Below are positions 33,784 through 45,741 of a DNA stretch of 64,000 nt, piece by piece. Source of the DNA: Heterobasidion occidentale (Eukaryota; Basidiomycota; Agaricomycetes; Russulales; Bondarzewiaceae); the NCBI GenBank assembly GCA_039111635.1, contig JBCAQO010000003.1:2418001-2482000 (forward strand), written 5' to 3'. Numbering within the stretch: position 1 is the stretch's first letter; each line of letters starts with the position of its first letter. The notes under the pieces were generated by a model. That model was not told the DNA's origin. It saw nothing but the letters and a program-made list of their open reading frames with translations, and ran no database searches. The translations under genes and the position numbers were made by a program.

Positions 33784-34172
33784 TTGCCCTTGAAATAAAT
33801 ACCTTTTTCGTATCATACCCTATAACTAATTTGACGAACAATGCTTATACTACCCTAATCCATCGATTGTTTGCCCCTCTGTTAGGTCGAACGTAGATGT
33901 AGTGAGGCGTTTGTGCTGTGTCTCTGCGGCCACATTCCTGCGTACCGTCATCAACATCGTTGAATATTTCAGCTATCATAATGATTGTGAGAATCTACAA
34001 GTAAGTACACTAGAAACAAGTTTGTAAACGATAAGGACATAGAATACTTGCGAGATGGAGATGTTTGGCTACATGGTTACGATAGGAACAGACAAACCGA
34101 CGAAAGGGAATGTACCGGACTTATACATTATAAAGGCGCGAGATGAAAGGAGCCCCGTGTATGCCAGGCAAA
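33784..34172. other. Convergent intergenic region
   Basis: 390 nt of 3' flank between the small gene and the DUF6741-like gene, AT-rich in the first half; no feature found. Confidence 0.35.
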
Positions 34173-35215
34173 TCAAATAGTCGACAGCACAGGTTGCCAG
34201 GTGCCAAACGCAGTCTCCTCGAGGCGGTGAATGAGGACCCGGTCCCAAGGGATCTGAATCGCATTGGCCTGCAACGTGAAGTCTCAGCGGATGTGTATGA
34301 AAGTTGATGGACACATGAGCGACGTACCGCAAGGAAGTGAACGACGGCTCGTGCGACACGACGTGAGAAGCTTTGGATGTTGACGTAGCCTCCATCGTGC
34401 CCACTCACGGGGATCTCATACATAAGCGAGCGGTAGCCGTTCCACTGTACAGCACATAAATGACTCTATAAACACCATCACCACCGGAGAGTACTCACCC
34501 GTATTTTTAGCATGAGCCGTCCCCGATGGTCCACTTTCATATCACGGAAGGTGTAGTCGTGGCTACCTGAGAGACGCATGTTGCTCATGATCTCGTGGAC
34601 AGACACCCCTGAACGAGAAGAGTTTTTGATCCTGAACTTGATAGGGACCCCGCCCGCATGCCGGTAGCCGTCTGATTGCATGGGCGCAGGTGCGTACATC
34701 GACGACATCGACGAGCGCCGTCCGCGCTTGCTGTACTGCGACGGGAAGGGTGTCATGGCCGGTGCTGTGATCAACGTAGGAGCTTGGCTGTATGCGCCAA
34801 TGCTTCGCGTCCTGAGACGCTCATCGGCAGGATAATAGCTGTCGGAAAGCGGCGAATCTCCATATGCTGGAAAAAGGTAATAATGAACCGTTAATATTGA
34901 GATTATTTGAAAGGAGATGTAGAAAATGAGTAATGCTCACGCGCGACAAATGGTTGATGCATCTGTCCGGGGGGAGGAAAGACTTGATTATGTTGTTGAG
35001 GGAAGGGCTGCGATACCGGCGGTGATGTGTCAAGCTTGGGACCCGTTGTCGACAGAGCATGGGCTTACCTCGTATCCCCCGTCAATGAATTGATCATTGA
35101 ACCCACCACCAGGGTGATACTGATCGTTGTATCCGAATCCAAGCTGCCCAGCGGATGAAAAGGATTGGCGGCGGGAAACGCTTGATGCTCTCGGCCAGTC
35201 ACCGTAGAAAGCCAT
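34173..35215 (-). CDS. DUF6741-like basidiomycete protein
   Basis: Five exons (35069-35215, 34941-35007, 34499-34866, 34328-34444, 34173-34268) give 264 aa. The first 110 residues are low complexity, with Gly/Asn/Gln/Pro (GFGYND, GGGFNDQF, VFPPPGQMHQPF). The C-terminal 150 are ordered: VPIKFRIKNSSRSGVSVHE, RLSGSHDYTFRDM, DHRGRLMLKIRWNGYRSL, YEIPV, RRVARAVVHFLA, IQIPWDRVLIHRLEE and FGTWQPVLST. This matches a mushroom-specific domain that I recall as DUF6741; the number is from memory. The function is unknown. Disordered N terminus plus small folded domain would fit a structural or regulatory role, but that is guesswork. Confidence 0.82.
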
Positions 35216-37952
35216 GATAGAGTGAGTGGCTAATGATCAAGAGATGTCAGATGTATGGTAATGTCTCGCAGATACGGATTGCGGCTGAGGGATGGCGATT
35301 CCGTCACAACGGAGGGACAAAAGCGAGAAGCGGACGAACAGAAGTGCAGCTCTGGTATGATGTAGAGGTCCTTATATGAGTGCGTGAGGTTGTGATGCAG
35401 GGAGTCAACAACGAGGTCAAGGAATTAACAGAAGCAGGAGCCTGACTGCCTCGAGGATAATGTCACAATGCAAGGTTCCAGGGGGTTGCTCCACCTTACT
35501 GCGTTGTTCTCTATGGGCAGCAGCTGTGATCAGCATCCCTGTGAGAAAGCAGTGAAACACAAACCTCAACGTGAAGAATCTGTCACTATACTGATAGAGC
35601 CACAAGAGTGCAATGGTCGGCCTAAACTCGTGTAATCAATATGAAGACATTTACCAGAATACTTGTAGGCAACTCGCTCCGCGGGCAGATACTCGCCGTT
35701 GAGATAAAAGATCTTAGGACAGAAACTAAAGGAATCACGGAACGTTTTCCTGTAGTTAGTGGCGCGTAAGAATGCAATCGCTCAAACCCTCTTTGTTTGA
35801 AAATTTCAAGACCGGGAAGCTAGTCAAGTAACAAATTGGGCGGACTCGATAGTACCAGGATAGCCGCACAGCCAGGCTAGCCTCGGGCCCATAGCGGTTG
35901 AATAGGAGGTCCAGTGTCTTTCAAAGATTCCCTCGCTGTGGAGGAGAAGGGTAGCAGCAGGCAACCACGAGGATTTTGGCGCCGGTGAAGTACCAATTGC
36001 AAATTCAATGAAGTTCGCCGCACTGGCGCGTCACGGTCACAAACGCTCTTCCCGTCGGTTCCAAACTACCAAGTTCAACTCGCCGCACTGCGCAGGCTTC
36101 ACGAGGCTCTGAACTTCGGACTACCCGTTCCTTGAAGGTATAAATGAGTTGAAATGGACTACCGGTAGTCATTGGTCTTGCTTGTGTCTCGCGCCCGGCG
36201 ATTTTCAGCTGGCGAACAGCATCTTTCCTCTGCACCAACATGTCAAGCCTCCGAATACCTCTCCTACAGGGTTCACGCTCCTAGAAATCAACACTCACAT
36301 TCTGGCGCTCCGCTCATATAGGAGTATATGTCCACGGGATCACGTCAACTGACGGAGCATGCTATCAGTCGTTGAGCAATCAACTCGGTGCGTGTTGCAC
36401 ATTCTTATTTTAGGCGTCTTTCCCCTTTAACATGCTTTCCAAAATTCTAAGTCAACGCCTTCGCTATTTATCTGGTTTTACGCAACCCCTGAAAGGATCT
36501 AAAACATCCCAGGCCACGCCGCTTACGTCTGTCTTCGCTATGGACACAGCTCCGGCGGCTGATATATCATCATGTCAGTTATCAGGCATTTTCTAAGCGG
36601 GGTCTTGGAGGTGCCTTTTACTGGCAGTCTGCCAGACAGCCTGTGATAATTGTAGTGAGGATCTTTTCAATAAATTGACGGAGAATCTCGCTCAATTCAG
36701 ATAAACAACGACTGTGTCGCCATTTAGGGAGTCTACTCATTAAGCTTTTCTCGATCGAGGCAGATCTTGTGGGCCGGCTCTCTTGAATGACGTTTTCCGT
36801 TGGGTGGTGTCTGAGGGTTTGGTCATATCTCTGCACCACGTTCCTGATGTTTGCATTGCATCTAACGGATATCCCGGGTATTGATTCGTCCTGACGCCAG
36901 ACACCCTCCGAACGAGTGTTCAAACTCTAAAGTCTCGTATTTCGATGCCTTCACCCGGTACCGCCTATCAGGTCCAATGTCGTAGGTCAGTCTTGTTGCA
37001 AGCTTGTATGGATTTACGAATCGTGCGCTCAACAAGCTCACGTGTAATCCGTTGGACTCTGCACAAGGCTCAGAGTCATGGGTAGTAAAACAAATCCTGC
37101 CTCCGATGCATACGTAGCAACCAGCAGGATCGTGTACGTATATTTCCCCGCCTCTGATAGAACAACTCGATCAAGAGAGGATCTGCCTTTCTATTATTGA
37201 TACTTCATACGGTAAGCATGTGTTTGTTCATGGACCCTTTCACGACCATCTACGCAGAGTTTCTTGTGCGTCTGACTGCTTTTGTATCATCAAGATGGGA
37301 TGGCTGCGATTCAAAGTTCGGACGTGCGTAATGCCTGCGCTACATGCAGACCCGGGTGACGCAGCTCACGGTGACGTGCTTCGTGTCTGGTGCTTCTAAT
37401 GCCTCACCTGGATAGTGAGGATGCGTCGTTGCGCATCTCTCGACCCCTCCTGACATCACAGCGACCTGCGGATGGTCAACGCTATCCGCCTTACCATAGT
37501 ATCGTTACATTTGGCCTCGCGCTATCAAACCCCGCCTTACCTAGATCACTCGGCTTGATATGAAGGCATGCGATTTTTGCGATTCGTTAGCATCTTGGGC
37601 CTTATGCATCATGCCCACCGCCTTAACGTGGTCGATACGGCCCAGCCAGTTAAATGACGTGTTCCTATCGTACCCTCTCGACCTGCGACTGATTAGTATC
37701 CACGACAAGTAAGCTCCTTGGACAGTCTGAACAATTCTCGATTCGTGAATCCGAATCCTTGAAGCGCACCCGGTTTCTGGCTTTGTGTAGTTAGGTCGTT
37801 TGACTTAAACATATGTATCTGCAGACTGGTGGCTCGATTACCAGACGGACTAGCTGAATTAGCTTCTGTATATTTCTCAAGCGCTCGTGTTCGAATAATC
37901 GAAGTCACGATCATCCATAAATAGTCTGATAGCAACTTAAGACATATCCACG
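35216..37952. other. Gene-poor region of 2.7 kb
   Basis: No confident gene. 35216-35420 is the promoter of the DUF6741-like gene. A short frame at 36432-36596 has a presequence-like start. A segment CGCCGCACTG occurs twice close together at about 36014 and 36080. Nothing else stands out on either strand. Confidence 0.4.
36432..36596 (+). CDS. Possible first exon with mitochondrial-type presequence
   Basis: An ATG opens 54 codons beginning MLSKILSQRLRYLSGF, Arg/Ser/Leu-rich without acids for 37 residues, as in a mitochondrial targeting peptide. A GTCAGT donor at about 36574 could end the exon. No continuing exon was found, so it may be chance or a gene remnant. Confidence 0.18.
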   Translation: MLSKILSQRLRYLSGFTQPLKGSKTSQATPLTSVFAMDTAPAADISSCQLSGIF

Positions 37953-39076
37953 ATGAGCTTCACCAACACCGCAGTGTGTCCTCACTTCTTGTTATTCGAT
38001 ACTTCTCTGGATTGACGAATTGCCATGGAACGCCCAGGATCCCGCGGGCATACAAGCGCTTCTAGATACACTTCGGAAATCGCAGGCGTGGGTGGATGCC
38101 ATCAACTCGAATAGCACGTCTCAGGATCCTGCTCCTACCGATGTCCCTAACCTTCCTCCGACCGCGGTGCCCTCACAGCCTGAGAACAGCACCCAAGGCG
38201 CTTTGCCGCTCACACCTACACCTCCCACACCTGGCCCTTCTTCAGTGGCAGCACTCCTTTCTCAGTTGCAGTCATCCAGAGTCCTACCTGCGCTCACGAC
38301 TGTCCCGCCGGTGCCACCTACTCCCGTGGAGCGTGACTATATTCCTCAAAAGCTCCAGAATAGCCCAGCCCAGTACCCTCCTACCAGAGTCGCATCTTCT
38401 GTACAAGACCAGAGCATCAAACTTCTTTCTTTCCAACAGTCTCTTCCACATATAGCGAAGCTTTCGGAAGACCCCGAGTTCGTGGATGCAATCACTTCGG
38501 TGAGAGTCCATGTTCAGGACATCATGCATACCGATGCCGTACTGAAGTTCTGGGGCGGGTGGAGATGAAACGAGACCAGGAGACGCTGGAGAAGCAGTTG
38601 TGGGAGGAGAGGCAGTCTATTGAGAAAAAGCACGAAGAGAAGGTAAAGGTGTTGAAGATGAAGTACGTGTTGAGATCTTCCATTTTTCTTTATGACTACC
38701 CCTTCTATCTTTTAGGGCTCAGACGATAGGGGGCTTGACCAAGCTGGAAGCCGATGTATGTTTTAATATTGACCCTCGTCTCTTCCAGCGTCTCAGTCTC
38801 TTAATACCTCTAGACCATGTCCGCCAAGTTCCAGAAAGAGCTGGCAATGTTCGATCAGGAACGAGCTCTGCGGGCCTGGGAAGCACTCGTAACCAAACAA
38901 CAAAATGCTTTGGAGGCTCTCAAGGTTCCGACCATGTTCAGCACTGGCAACCAGTCCGACATGGAAGTTAGTGTTCTTTCTGCCCGTTCACAGGGATTCC
39001 TCATTTCTCTCGTTCTCTTCAGAAACAGCTGAAAGTGATCGGAGTTCTCGAAGGGGTTATCAAGGACGACACATGA
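37953..39076 (+). CDS. Conserved fungal coiled-coil protein
   Basis: Six exons (37953-37973, 38038-38499, 38565-38662, 38716-38755, 38814-38966, 39023-39076) give 275 aa. An N-terminal helix (GIQALLDTLRKSQAWVD) is followed by a Pro/Thr-rich linker (TPTPPTPGPSS) to about residue 125. The rest is helical and charged: LEKQLWEERQSIEKKHEEKV is a strong coiled coil, then GGGLTKLEAD, FQKELAMFDQERALRAWEALV and a final VIGVLEGVIKDD. I recall similar proteins in other basidiomycetes but no named function. There is no signal peptide or membrane segment; it is probably a soluble complex subunit, which is inference. The first exon is only 21 nt. Confidence 0.8.
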
Positions 39077-40168
39077 GAGGACATGTCTCGCCGGCGAGTG
39101 CTCAGACGGCTGAAGACGGAATAGTCGGCATTCTTAGTCCGCATGTGGCGTCCACCGAGATGGATTCGAAACCCAGGACTATTACATCAATTACAGATAC
39201 AGCTGGTCCTTGATAACATGCACATGCACCAACGTTTCCGTTGACTGCACCGGATCCTGATCCAGTGGCAAACAATTCGAAATTTTAGAGAAAAACTGCG
39301 CCTTTCTCGCTCTTTCTCGCCTTTGTAACCATCAACCAATAATAGAAGCACCCATCGAGATTCCCCAGATCTTATCGGTCGGTTCAGCTGACAAGGCTCT
39401 GCATTACTTACTCTGACATACTGCCTTTTTAGGGATTAGCTATCTCTTTGCCCCTTTATTTTATCTCATCCATGATGATAGATCTTGAATCTGAGATTTT
39501 TATTTCCATTTCTGCTAATGCACTTCCTCCTCCTTCCATCTTCTTCCTTGCAAAATGGACCCCGGTGCTCCCCGGTGTCCACGTTCTGCAGTCCGCTGTA
39601 CTCGATGGAAAGCACATGGTGTCTCATTGTCTTTGGAGCTCTTTCTTTTGCGATGTTGCCCTCGGATCTGAGAAGGTAAATATTCGATGGTGCCTATCGG
39701 AGTTACTCTTTAGGGTTGGTCCAAACCCTGGACGAGGGGAGCCGGTGCACAAGAACAGCGAAGCTCGTACTTGCTCGTAGTTGGTGCTTACCGCGGCTGA
39801 CTGAAGGTCAGGAAGCCTTTTGCGCCACGGATGAAGAATGCGCGGGACCGCCCTCGCACTGATCAAGAAGCCGGCGGGTCTTCCAGTTTGTCTCGCCGCA
39901 TCCTTCCTCCGTGGAAATCACAGGTGGATACCTCGGGGCGACTCAATGGATCTTGTTGTTGTGGAGTCCGATCGAGTCCGATTAATTGAAGTATTTTGCC
40001 CCGGGCCAAGCCATTTGGAGTCGGTATCTCCTGTCTGGCTAAAATATGATCGTGCAGGTGCGAGAGCCACACGATCGTTCAAGCTTATTATTGCACTGCG
40101 ATTCATCCGGAAATGGATGTTTTTCTGCTCCCCCTCCTTTCTCCCCCCTCTCCTATTGCCTCGAGGGC
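39077..40168. other. Intergenic region, no gene seen
   Basis: 1.1 kb between two plus-strand genes. It is T-rich up to 39650, and the last 60 nt before the next ATG are CT-rich leader. No exon chain was recognised. Confidence 0.4.
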
Positions 40169-42171
40169 ATGCCTTACATTGACCTCATCGCCGACGACGA
40201 TTATTTTCTGCTATGGTACGCCACCAATACCCACCTCAACCACGTCGGCGGCTTCTGCCCGGACAAGCCCACCATCATCCTGCTGCATCCCATGGCATTC
40301 GACTCGAGATGGCTTCATAACATATTCGGCGACCCGCGGCTGAGCGATAACTACAATCTCATCGCGTTCGACGCGCGGTACTCGGGGAGGTCGCGAAGCC
40401 GACCGAGTGGCAAACTGGACCACTGGGTTGAGGCGGCGGATCTGGCGTTCGCTTGCCAGGCGAGTAACTCTCCGTTCGTCGCGAGGTTCGTTCTGGATTG
40501 ACGCGTCGTTCTCAGAGGCTTTGTTTGCCCCCTGCCCATGTTTGGGCTGAAGAGTCTCTCGCGACCAACGTCGCGCTTCGGTTTGCTGCCCTGTGAGCGA
40601 CTGCGTGTTATCTCTTCCGCCCGCTGCCAGTTAAGATATCTCCCCGAAGGTTTCCGGAAATGTGCCTGAGTCTTACATTGGTCACCGTCCCTCCTCCCAC
40701 CGAGTGAGCAACTCAAAACCATTCCGGCGAAAACATTCTCGGGCGGCTGACGCGGACGCTCTTGCAGGCTCAAATCTTATTTCACATCGTTCGACGAGAT
40801 GGTCAAAATGTGGAGCTTCGCTGAAGATCTGGATTCGTTCGAACACGCGACGATGGAACTCCTCAACCTTACCGTTGGACCCGTGAGTCCCTGATTGCAC
40901 TGTTCACCCGCACCTCGCACCCGAACGATTGGAACGTGTTCTAGGATACGGATATCGATCTCCTCGACGACGTGCGTCCTTGTTCTACACTTGCGTCCCC
41001 ATTGACAAACCCGACGCGTGCGCAGATCATCGCATACTGGACAGTAACATACCCCCCTTTCCGACGCTCTCGATTCATCAAGCTTGGCAATCTACTCATG
41101 AATGTCCGTGCATGGTACATTTTTCCCTTGTACGCCGCTCATGACATTTATGCAGAGAACGCCACTTACACGGGAACAATTGGCTATGATCACGCAACCG
41201 GTCCTCGTTATTCATGTGTGTTGATATCGCGTGGGTGTTCTTTATGATTCACATTTTATTTCGTTATAGGGCGAGAAAAACGAAATGCACCCTGTGCACT
41301 ACGCAGAGAATATGGTGAAAGACTTGATCAACGCGGAAGGCGGAGCCTCTCTATACGTTGTGAAAGGTGAGCCTAATGCGTTTCGACATCGTGTGTTGCT
41401 GCTGACCTCGGCGTCATAAAGGTTCCCATGGGTTTTTAAGCTTGGTTCCCAGCTGCGCTTCGATCATCAACCAGGTGTTCTATAAATTCTTGACGCGTCT
41501 TCCCCATGCTCCCTCCCCCATCCGACCACCCCCAATACCCGTGGTAGAACGAATGACGGCCGCCCTGCAAAAACTAGCCGACTTGACCAATACCCCCACG
41601 ATCGCTGAGCGAAAGCCGATGTCCTCGATATCATTCTCTCTCGTGCCCCCCGATTCACAAAAGCTTCAGACGGATGCGCTCCAGCATTACCACAAGAGCC
41701 AAAACAAGGCCTTTTCGCCTCTGGGCCTCGACGGTCGTCCGACTCGCAAGTGAGCATACAAGTACTCTGATGCGCGGTGTAGGCCTTGACGAGCATCCTA
41801 GGTTCTCAGAGCGGAAAGAAGACCACTGGTTCCACAGCGACAAGGACGGGCTGTCGTATGCTGGTGCGTCGCTTACGTCGCGTTGAATCGCGTTGTCGCT
41901 GATCTGACGCGACCGACGATGCGCAGGAGGCGCACCTGGCGCCAAGTCGAATCTGACTAGCGACGATAATAGACTTTCGGTTGCCTCCAATCCGAGTCCC
42001 GGGATGAACCATCGCGGCAACACCGAACCCACGTCGGCAGAGATGATCCAGGACAGCCGACTACGTCGCGCGACGTTCCACCCGACGACGGTGGATAGGC
42101 TCGTGATCAAGGGTTCGATGTCCAAGATGGTCGTGTCTTCGGGTGTGCCGATGGCGAGGCTGCTCCGATGA
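40169..42171 (+). CDS. Alpha/beta hydrolase, tandem copy A
   Basis: Eleven exons (40169-40459, 40516-40592, 40650-40703, 40768-40882, 40945-40971, 41026-41103, 41156-41215, 41270-41366, 41422-41749, 41802-41863, 41927-42171) give 477 aa. MPYIDLIADDDYFLLWYATN and PTIILLHPMAFDSRW are the first strands and oxyanion region, then LIAFDARYSGRS. The nucleophile region reads AEESLATNVALRFA, so the usual GxSxG is ExSxA around a likely Ser. The acid/His region includes QPVLVIHGEKNEM and KGSHGF. After about residue 290 a tail of roughly 190 residues carries EDHWFHSDKDGLSYA and RLVIKGSMSKM, shared with copy B but not recognised elsewhere. Intron 1 begins GCGAGT where copy B has GTGAGT. The substrate is unknown. 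Confidence 0.85.
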
Positions 42172-43041
42172 TCCCCGCTGGATCGTCAGAGATCGTCGAA
42201 CAAGTTCTGTTTCAGGAACTGCAGGATCCGCGCACGGTTAGATACCAGTTGATATCGCACACACCAGCGACCGTGGTCCTTCCTTTTTCGTTATCTTTAT
42301 TTTGTTCGGTCGCAGACGCTGGAGCGGCGGTGGCTGGCCACCTGCAATATTTGAGCCGCCAACACCAGGATGAAACGCAGCGGTGTGGTCGCCGTAAGGC
42401 CGGTGTCATTACGCATCTAGGGCTGACAGGGTGGTCGGCGTTGGTTTCCGTCGTCCGGAGTGTGGAGGGTTGTACGGTATTTCGGAGAGTGATTGACTGG
42501 TGGAAGGAGGGATGATGTGTGTGTGTATATGTATGGTAACGCATAGCGGGGATGTATCTGACTCGCGGTGTCTGTGAGGATTGTCTCGAGCGTGCCAGGT
42601 CCGACGAGCGCGGGGAGTGGAGTGCAGAGTGAGTTACTGTATGAGGGGTGGAGGAGGGGGTGGGTTGATAAGGGCGGGTGTACATAAGCAGGGAGAGGGA
42701 GCTTCGATCAGAGAGAAGGCAGAGGCGGAAGCAATCGAAGGACGAGGGACTCATTCGAGGCGACGACAGTGGTCGGTCGCTCGCGGCGGACGAGGCTGCT
42801 GCCAGGCGAACGCACCGTCGCTGCGCGTATTTAGTCGTCGCATAACGGCATTTACATATGCGACTGGGCTTCTCTTTCCTTTCCTTTCCCTTCTCCTCTC
42901 CGCTGAGCCTGCCCTCCTGCGCCTCTCTCCCCCCGCCTCGCTTGTCCCTCTCCCCGCTTCTCTGCCTTCCAGGTCACGCCCTGTCGCTCTCGACGTCCCG
43001 TTCCATGCTCTTGGCACCTGACCCATAGTCCTCCACTCCCA
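42172..43041. promoter_or_regulatory. Intergenic region between the tandem hydrolases
   Basis: 870 nt. It contains a short TG-rich run (about 42515-42535), G-rich GGAGG repeats at about 42645-42665, and a long pyrimidine tract (42870-42965) ending about 75 nt before the ATG of copy B. Such CT tracts often sit in fungal core promoters. Confidence 0.45.
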
Positions 43042-45067
43042 ATGCCCTACGTCGACATATCCACAGGGACAGACTATGCTTCCCTCTGGTACATCACAAA
43101 CTCCCCTACGGGCACCGTCGGCGGCTTCGACCCCAAAAAGCCCACCGTAATCATGCTCCACCCCATCTTCCTCGACACAACCTGGCTCTACGCCCAGTTC
43201 GAAGACCCGCGTCTCGATAAGAGCTTCAACATCATCGCATTCGACGCGCGATGCGCTGGCAGGACCATTTCCCGTCCAAACGGCAAGCATGACCATTGGA
43301 CCGACGCCGCAGACATCGCGTTCGCGTGCCATGTGAGTGTCCCCTTTGTCCAATCCTGCCCCACGTCGCGTTGCCCGCGTCCCCTTACCCTGCCTGCCCC
43401 AGGCCCTGTGGCTGCCACCAGCCCACCTCTGGGCCAGCGAGTCGTTCGCAACCAATGCTGCCCTCCGCTTTGCCATCATGTACGTCCTGCCTCTGCTCCG
43501 CGCCCGCTCCCGTCTTGACGCGCTTCAAGGTTCCCCGAAATGTGCCTCAGCGTCACCTTGTTGACGGTCCCCACGCCCACCGAGTGCGTTATTTGTCGTC
43601 CACAAGGGCTTGGCTTCCCGAGCCCTGGCTTATGCACATATTATCTGCAGGCTTAAAGCTTATTTCCACCGATTTGATGAATCGCTTAGCTTGTGGAGTA
43701 ACGCGGTAGACCTGGACTCGCTCGAACATGCCTTGATGGAGGTCATCACCTTCCTGCTCGGGCCGGTGAGTGGTGATTGGGTCGCGTGTTCGGCGGCGAG
43801 TGTTTCGAGCTCACCTCGTCTCCCGACGCCCAGGACATCCACGTGGATCTAATGGACGACGTGCGTCATTCGGCGTGCAGTTCTGCGTACCTTTGATTGA
43901 ATCGCTCTGACGTCGTACAGCTCATTGCCTACCTGGAGATGAAGTATCCGCCCTTCAGGCGCTCCTTCATCGCAGAGATGGCCAATCTGATCATGAACGT
44001 ATGGGATCCGCGCGTTCTTAGCTGTCACACTACCCTAACCCCATGTTTCGTGCGTTCATGCTACAGCGGACGGCATTGACCGCGAGAGAGCTCGCAGCCG
44101 TCACCCAACCTGTCCTTCTCGTTCACGTGCGTATTTTCGGGTGCTCGGTGGCGGGCGAGCTGAACGATACCGGTGTCCGCGCATATAGGGCGACAGCAAC
44201 GAGATCCATCCTCTCGAGTACGCCGAGCGCATGAAAGCTGAACTCGTCAACGCGCAAGGTGGCGCGAAGCTCTACGTGATGAAAGGTTCGCACTCCGGTC
44301 CATCCTCGCCTATATATGCGATGGTCCTATCCGATTCCACCCCTAGGCGCGCAAGGCTACCTCAACGTCGTTCACAGCTGCGCATCTCTGGCCAACCAGG
44401 TCTTCTGGAAATTCATGAACCGACTCCCGCCTTCGCGGTCCGACCCCTACAGGCCCAAGCTGTGCCTCGTGGAGCACATGCGGCAGGCCCTCGAGCGGCT
44501 CGCCGCGTTCGCAGATGAGGCGGCAATAGCCACGCGGGACCCGCGCTCGCCCATGTCGTTCTCCCGCGTCACGAAACCCGTCGAGGAATCTCAAATGGAA
44601 AACATATCGACCGTCGCCAAGGGTCAACGGTTCGCGTTGTCCCCGCTGGGGGCGGACGGGAGGCCCATGCGCAAGTGCGTTTTCCAAACCAACATGGTCA
44701 TGATGCCACTACATCAGTCAAGGTGGATATGCGCCCGCCGACTGACCGAGACTGTTTTTTGTCGTTCAGGTACACCGAACGCGTCCACGACCATTGGTTC
44801 CAGGGAGATCGGGACGGCATCTCCTACGCGTCGGGCACCAGGCTCGACCGCAAGTCGCACGAGCTCGAGACGCTCCCGATCGGCGCGCCGACGCTCGAGG
44901 GCACGAACCGCGAGCTCGTCACGCACGACGTCATCCACGAGAACGCGCTCCGCCGCCCCGCGTTCACGAGCCCCGCCATGACCTCCGCCGAGCGCCAGGT
45001 GATCAAGGGCAGCGTGAGCAAGGTCGCGTCAGTGACGAGCCTCCCGATCGGCAGGCTGTTCGGCTAG
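43042..45067 (+). CDS. Alpha/beta hydrolase, tandem copy B
   Basis: Ten exons (43042-43332, 43403-43479, 43530-43583, 43651-43765, 43834-43860, 43921-43998, 44067-44126, 44189-44285, 44347-44674, 44770-45067) give 474 aa. Exons 1-9 have exactly the same lengths as in copy A (291, 77, 54, 115, 27, 78, 60, 97, 328 nt); the last intron of A is missing here. Motifs are PTVIMLHPIFLDTTW, FDARCAGRT, ASESFATNAALRFA (Ser in a small-x-Ser-x-small elbow), QPVLLVHGDSNEI and the shared tail with HDHWFQGDRDGISYAS and RQVIKGSVSKV. It arose by direct duplication before considerable divergence. It is a serine hydrolase of unknown substrate, probably cytosolic. Confidence 0.85.
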
Positions 45068-45741
45068 GCGCGCGTGCGCGTGCGCACGAGCACGATATGC
45101 CAGCGGTGCTTCGCGTGCTTGCTGCACTGGGCGGGCGGGGGCGGCCCCGCCCGGCGATGCACATGCTCGTGCTGGAGGCGACCTGCGCACGTTGGGGAGC
45201 TTCCCTGCATATAGCGATGCGCGGGCGCACAAAACCCTCGGGAGAGGGCGGTTTTCGTCGGATCCCTCATCGTCGGGACGGATGATTTGATACCGATTTA
45301 AGGCTGGTACCGCACATATAATGACGACTCAATGTATAATGGAATCTTTCTAGTCATTTTCCACACGTGCTTTGTATTTACTGGTTTATGCGTTCATTGG
45401 GGCTCTCTTTATACTTACGTATCTTTAACACTGACGTCTGCTCTTCGGTCCGATGTGATGACGCGTGCAGTACTGTGTAGTGTTGACGTTGAGACGGTGT
45501 CCCATCAGCGCGTCAAGTTCGGATTAAAAGAAGGTCTATTCAGCGTAATGATAGCCGTGAAACAAGATGCCGGCACGGTGAGCCCAGGGAATGAGTGCCC
45601 TATCCAAGATATAGGGTGTATGAGAAAGGAATGTAAGTTTGAACCCTACCAATGTTCAGTGTAGTGTGAGCCCGAAGGGACGGCAACGGCGCAGACCCGA
45701 TCGCCCTGCCTCTCAATGCCTCTCAGAGGACACTACGCAAT
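45068..45741. other. Convergent intergenic region, hydrolase B / UXS1
   Basis: 670 nt. The first 200 nt are very GC-rich (CGCGTGCGCGTGCGC), then AT-rich. An open frame at 45332-45664 is not protein-like. Confidence 0.35.

Noticed and set aside
42212..42754. 180-aa minus-strand frame downstream of hydrolase A
   Set aside because: It is Thr/Ser/His-rich because of TG-rich and GGAGG-rich plus-strand DNA; it has no conserved features.
42751..43479. 242-aa minus-strand frame opposite hydrolase B
   Set aside because: It covers the first exon and intron of hydrolase B plus its promoter, with composition dictated by the other strand.
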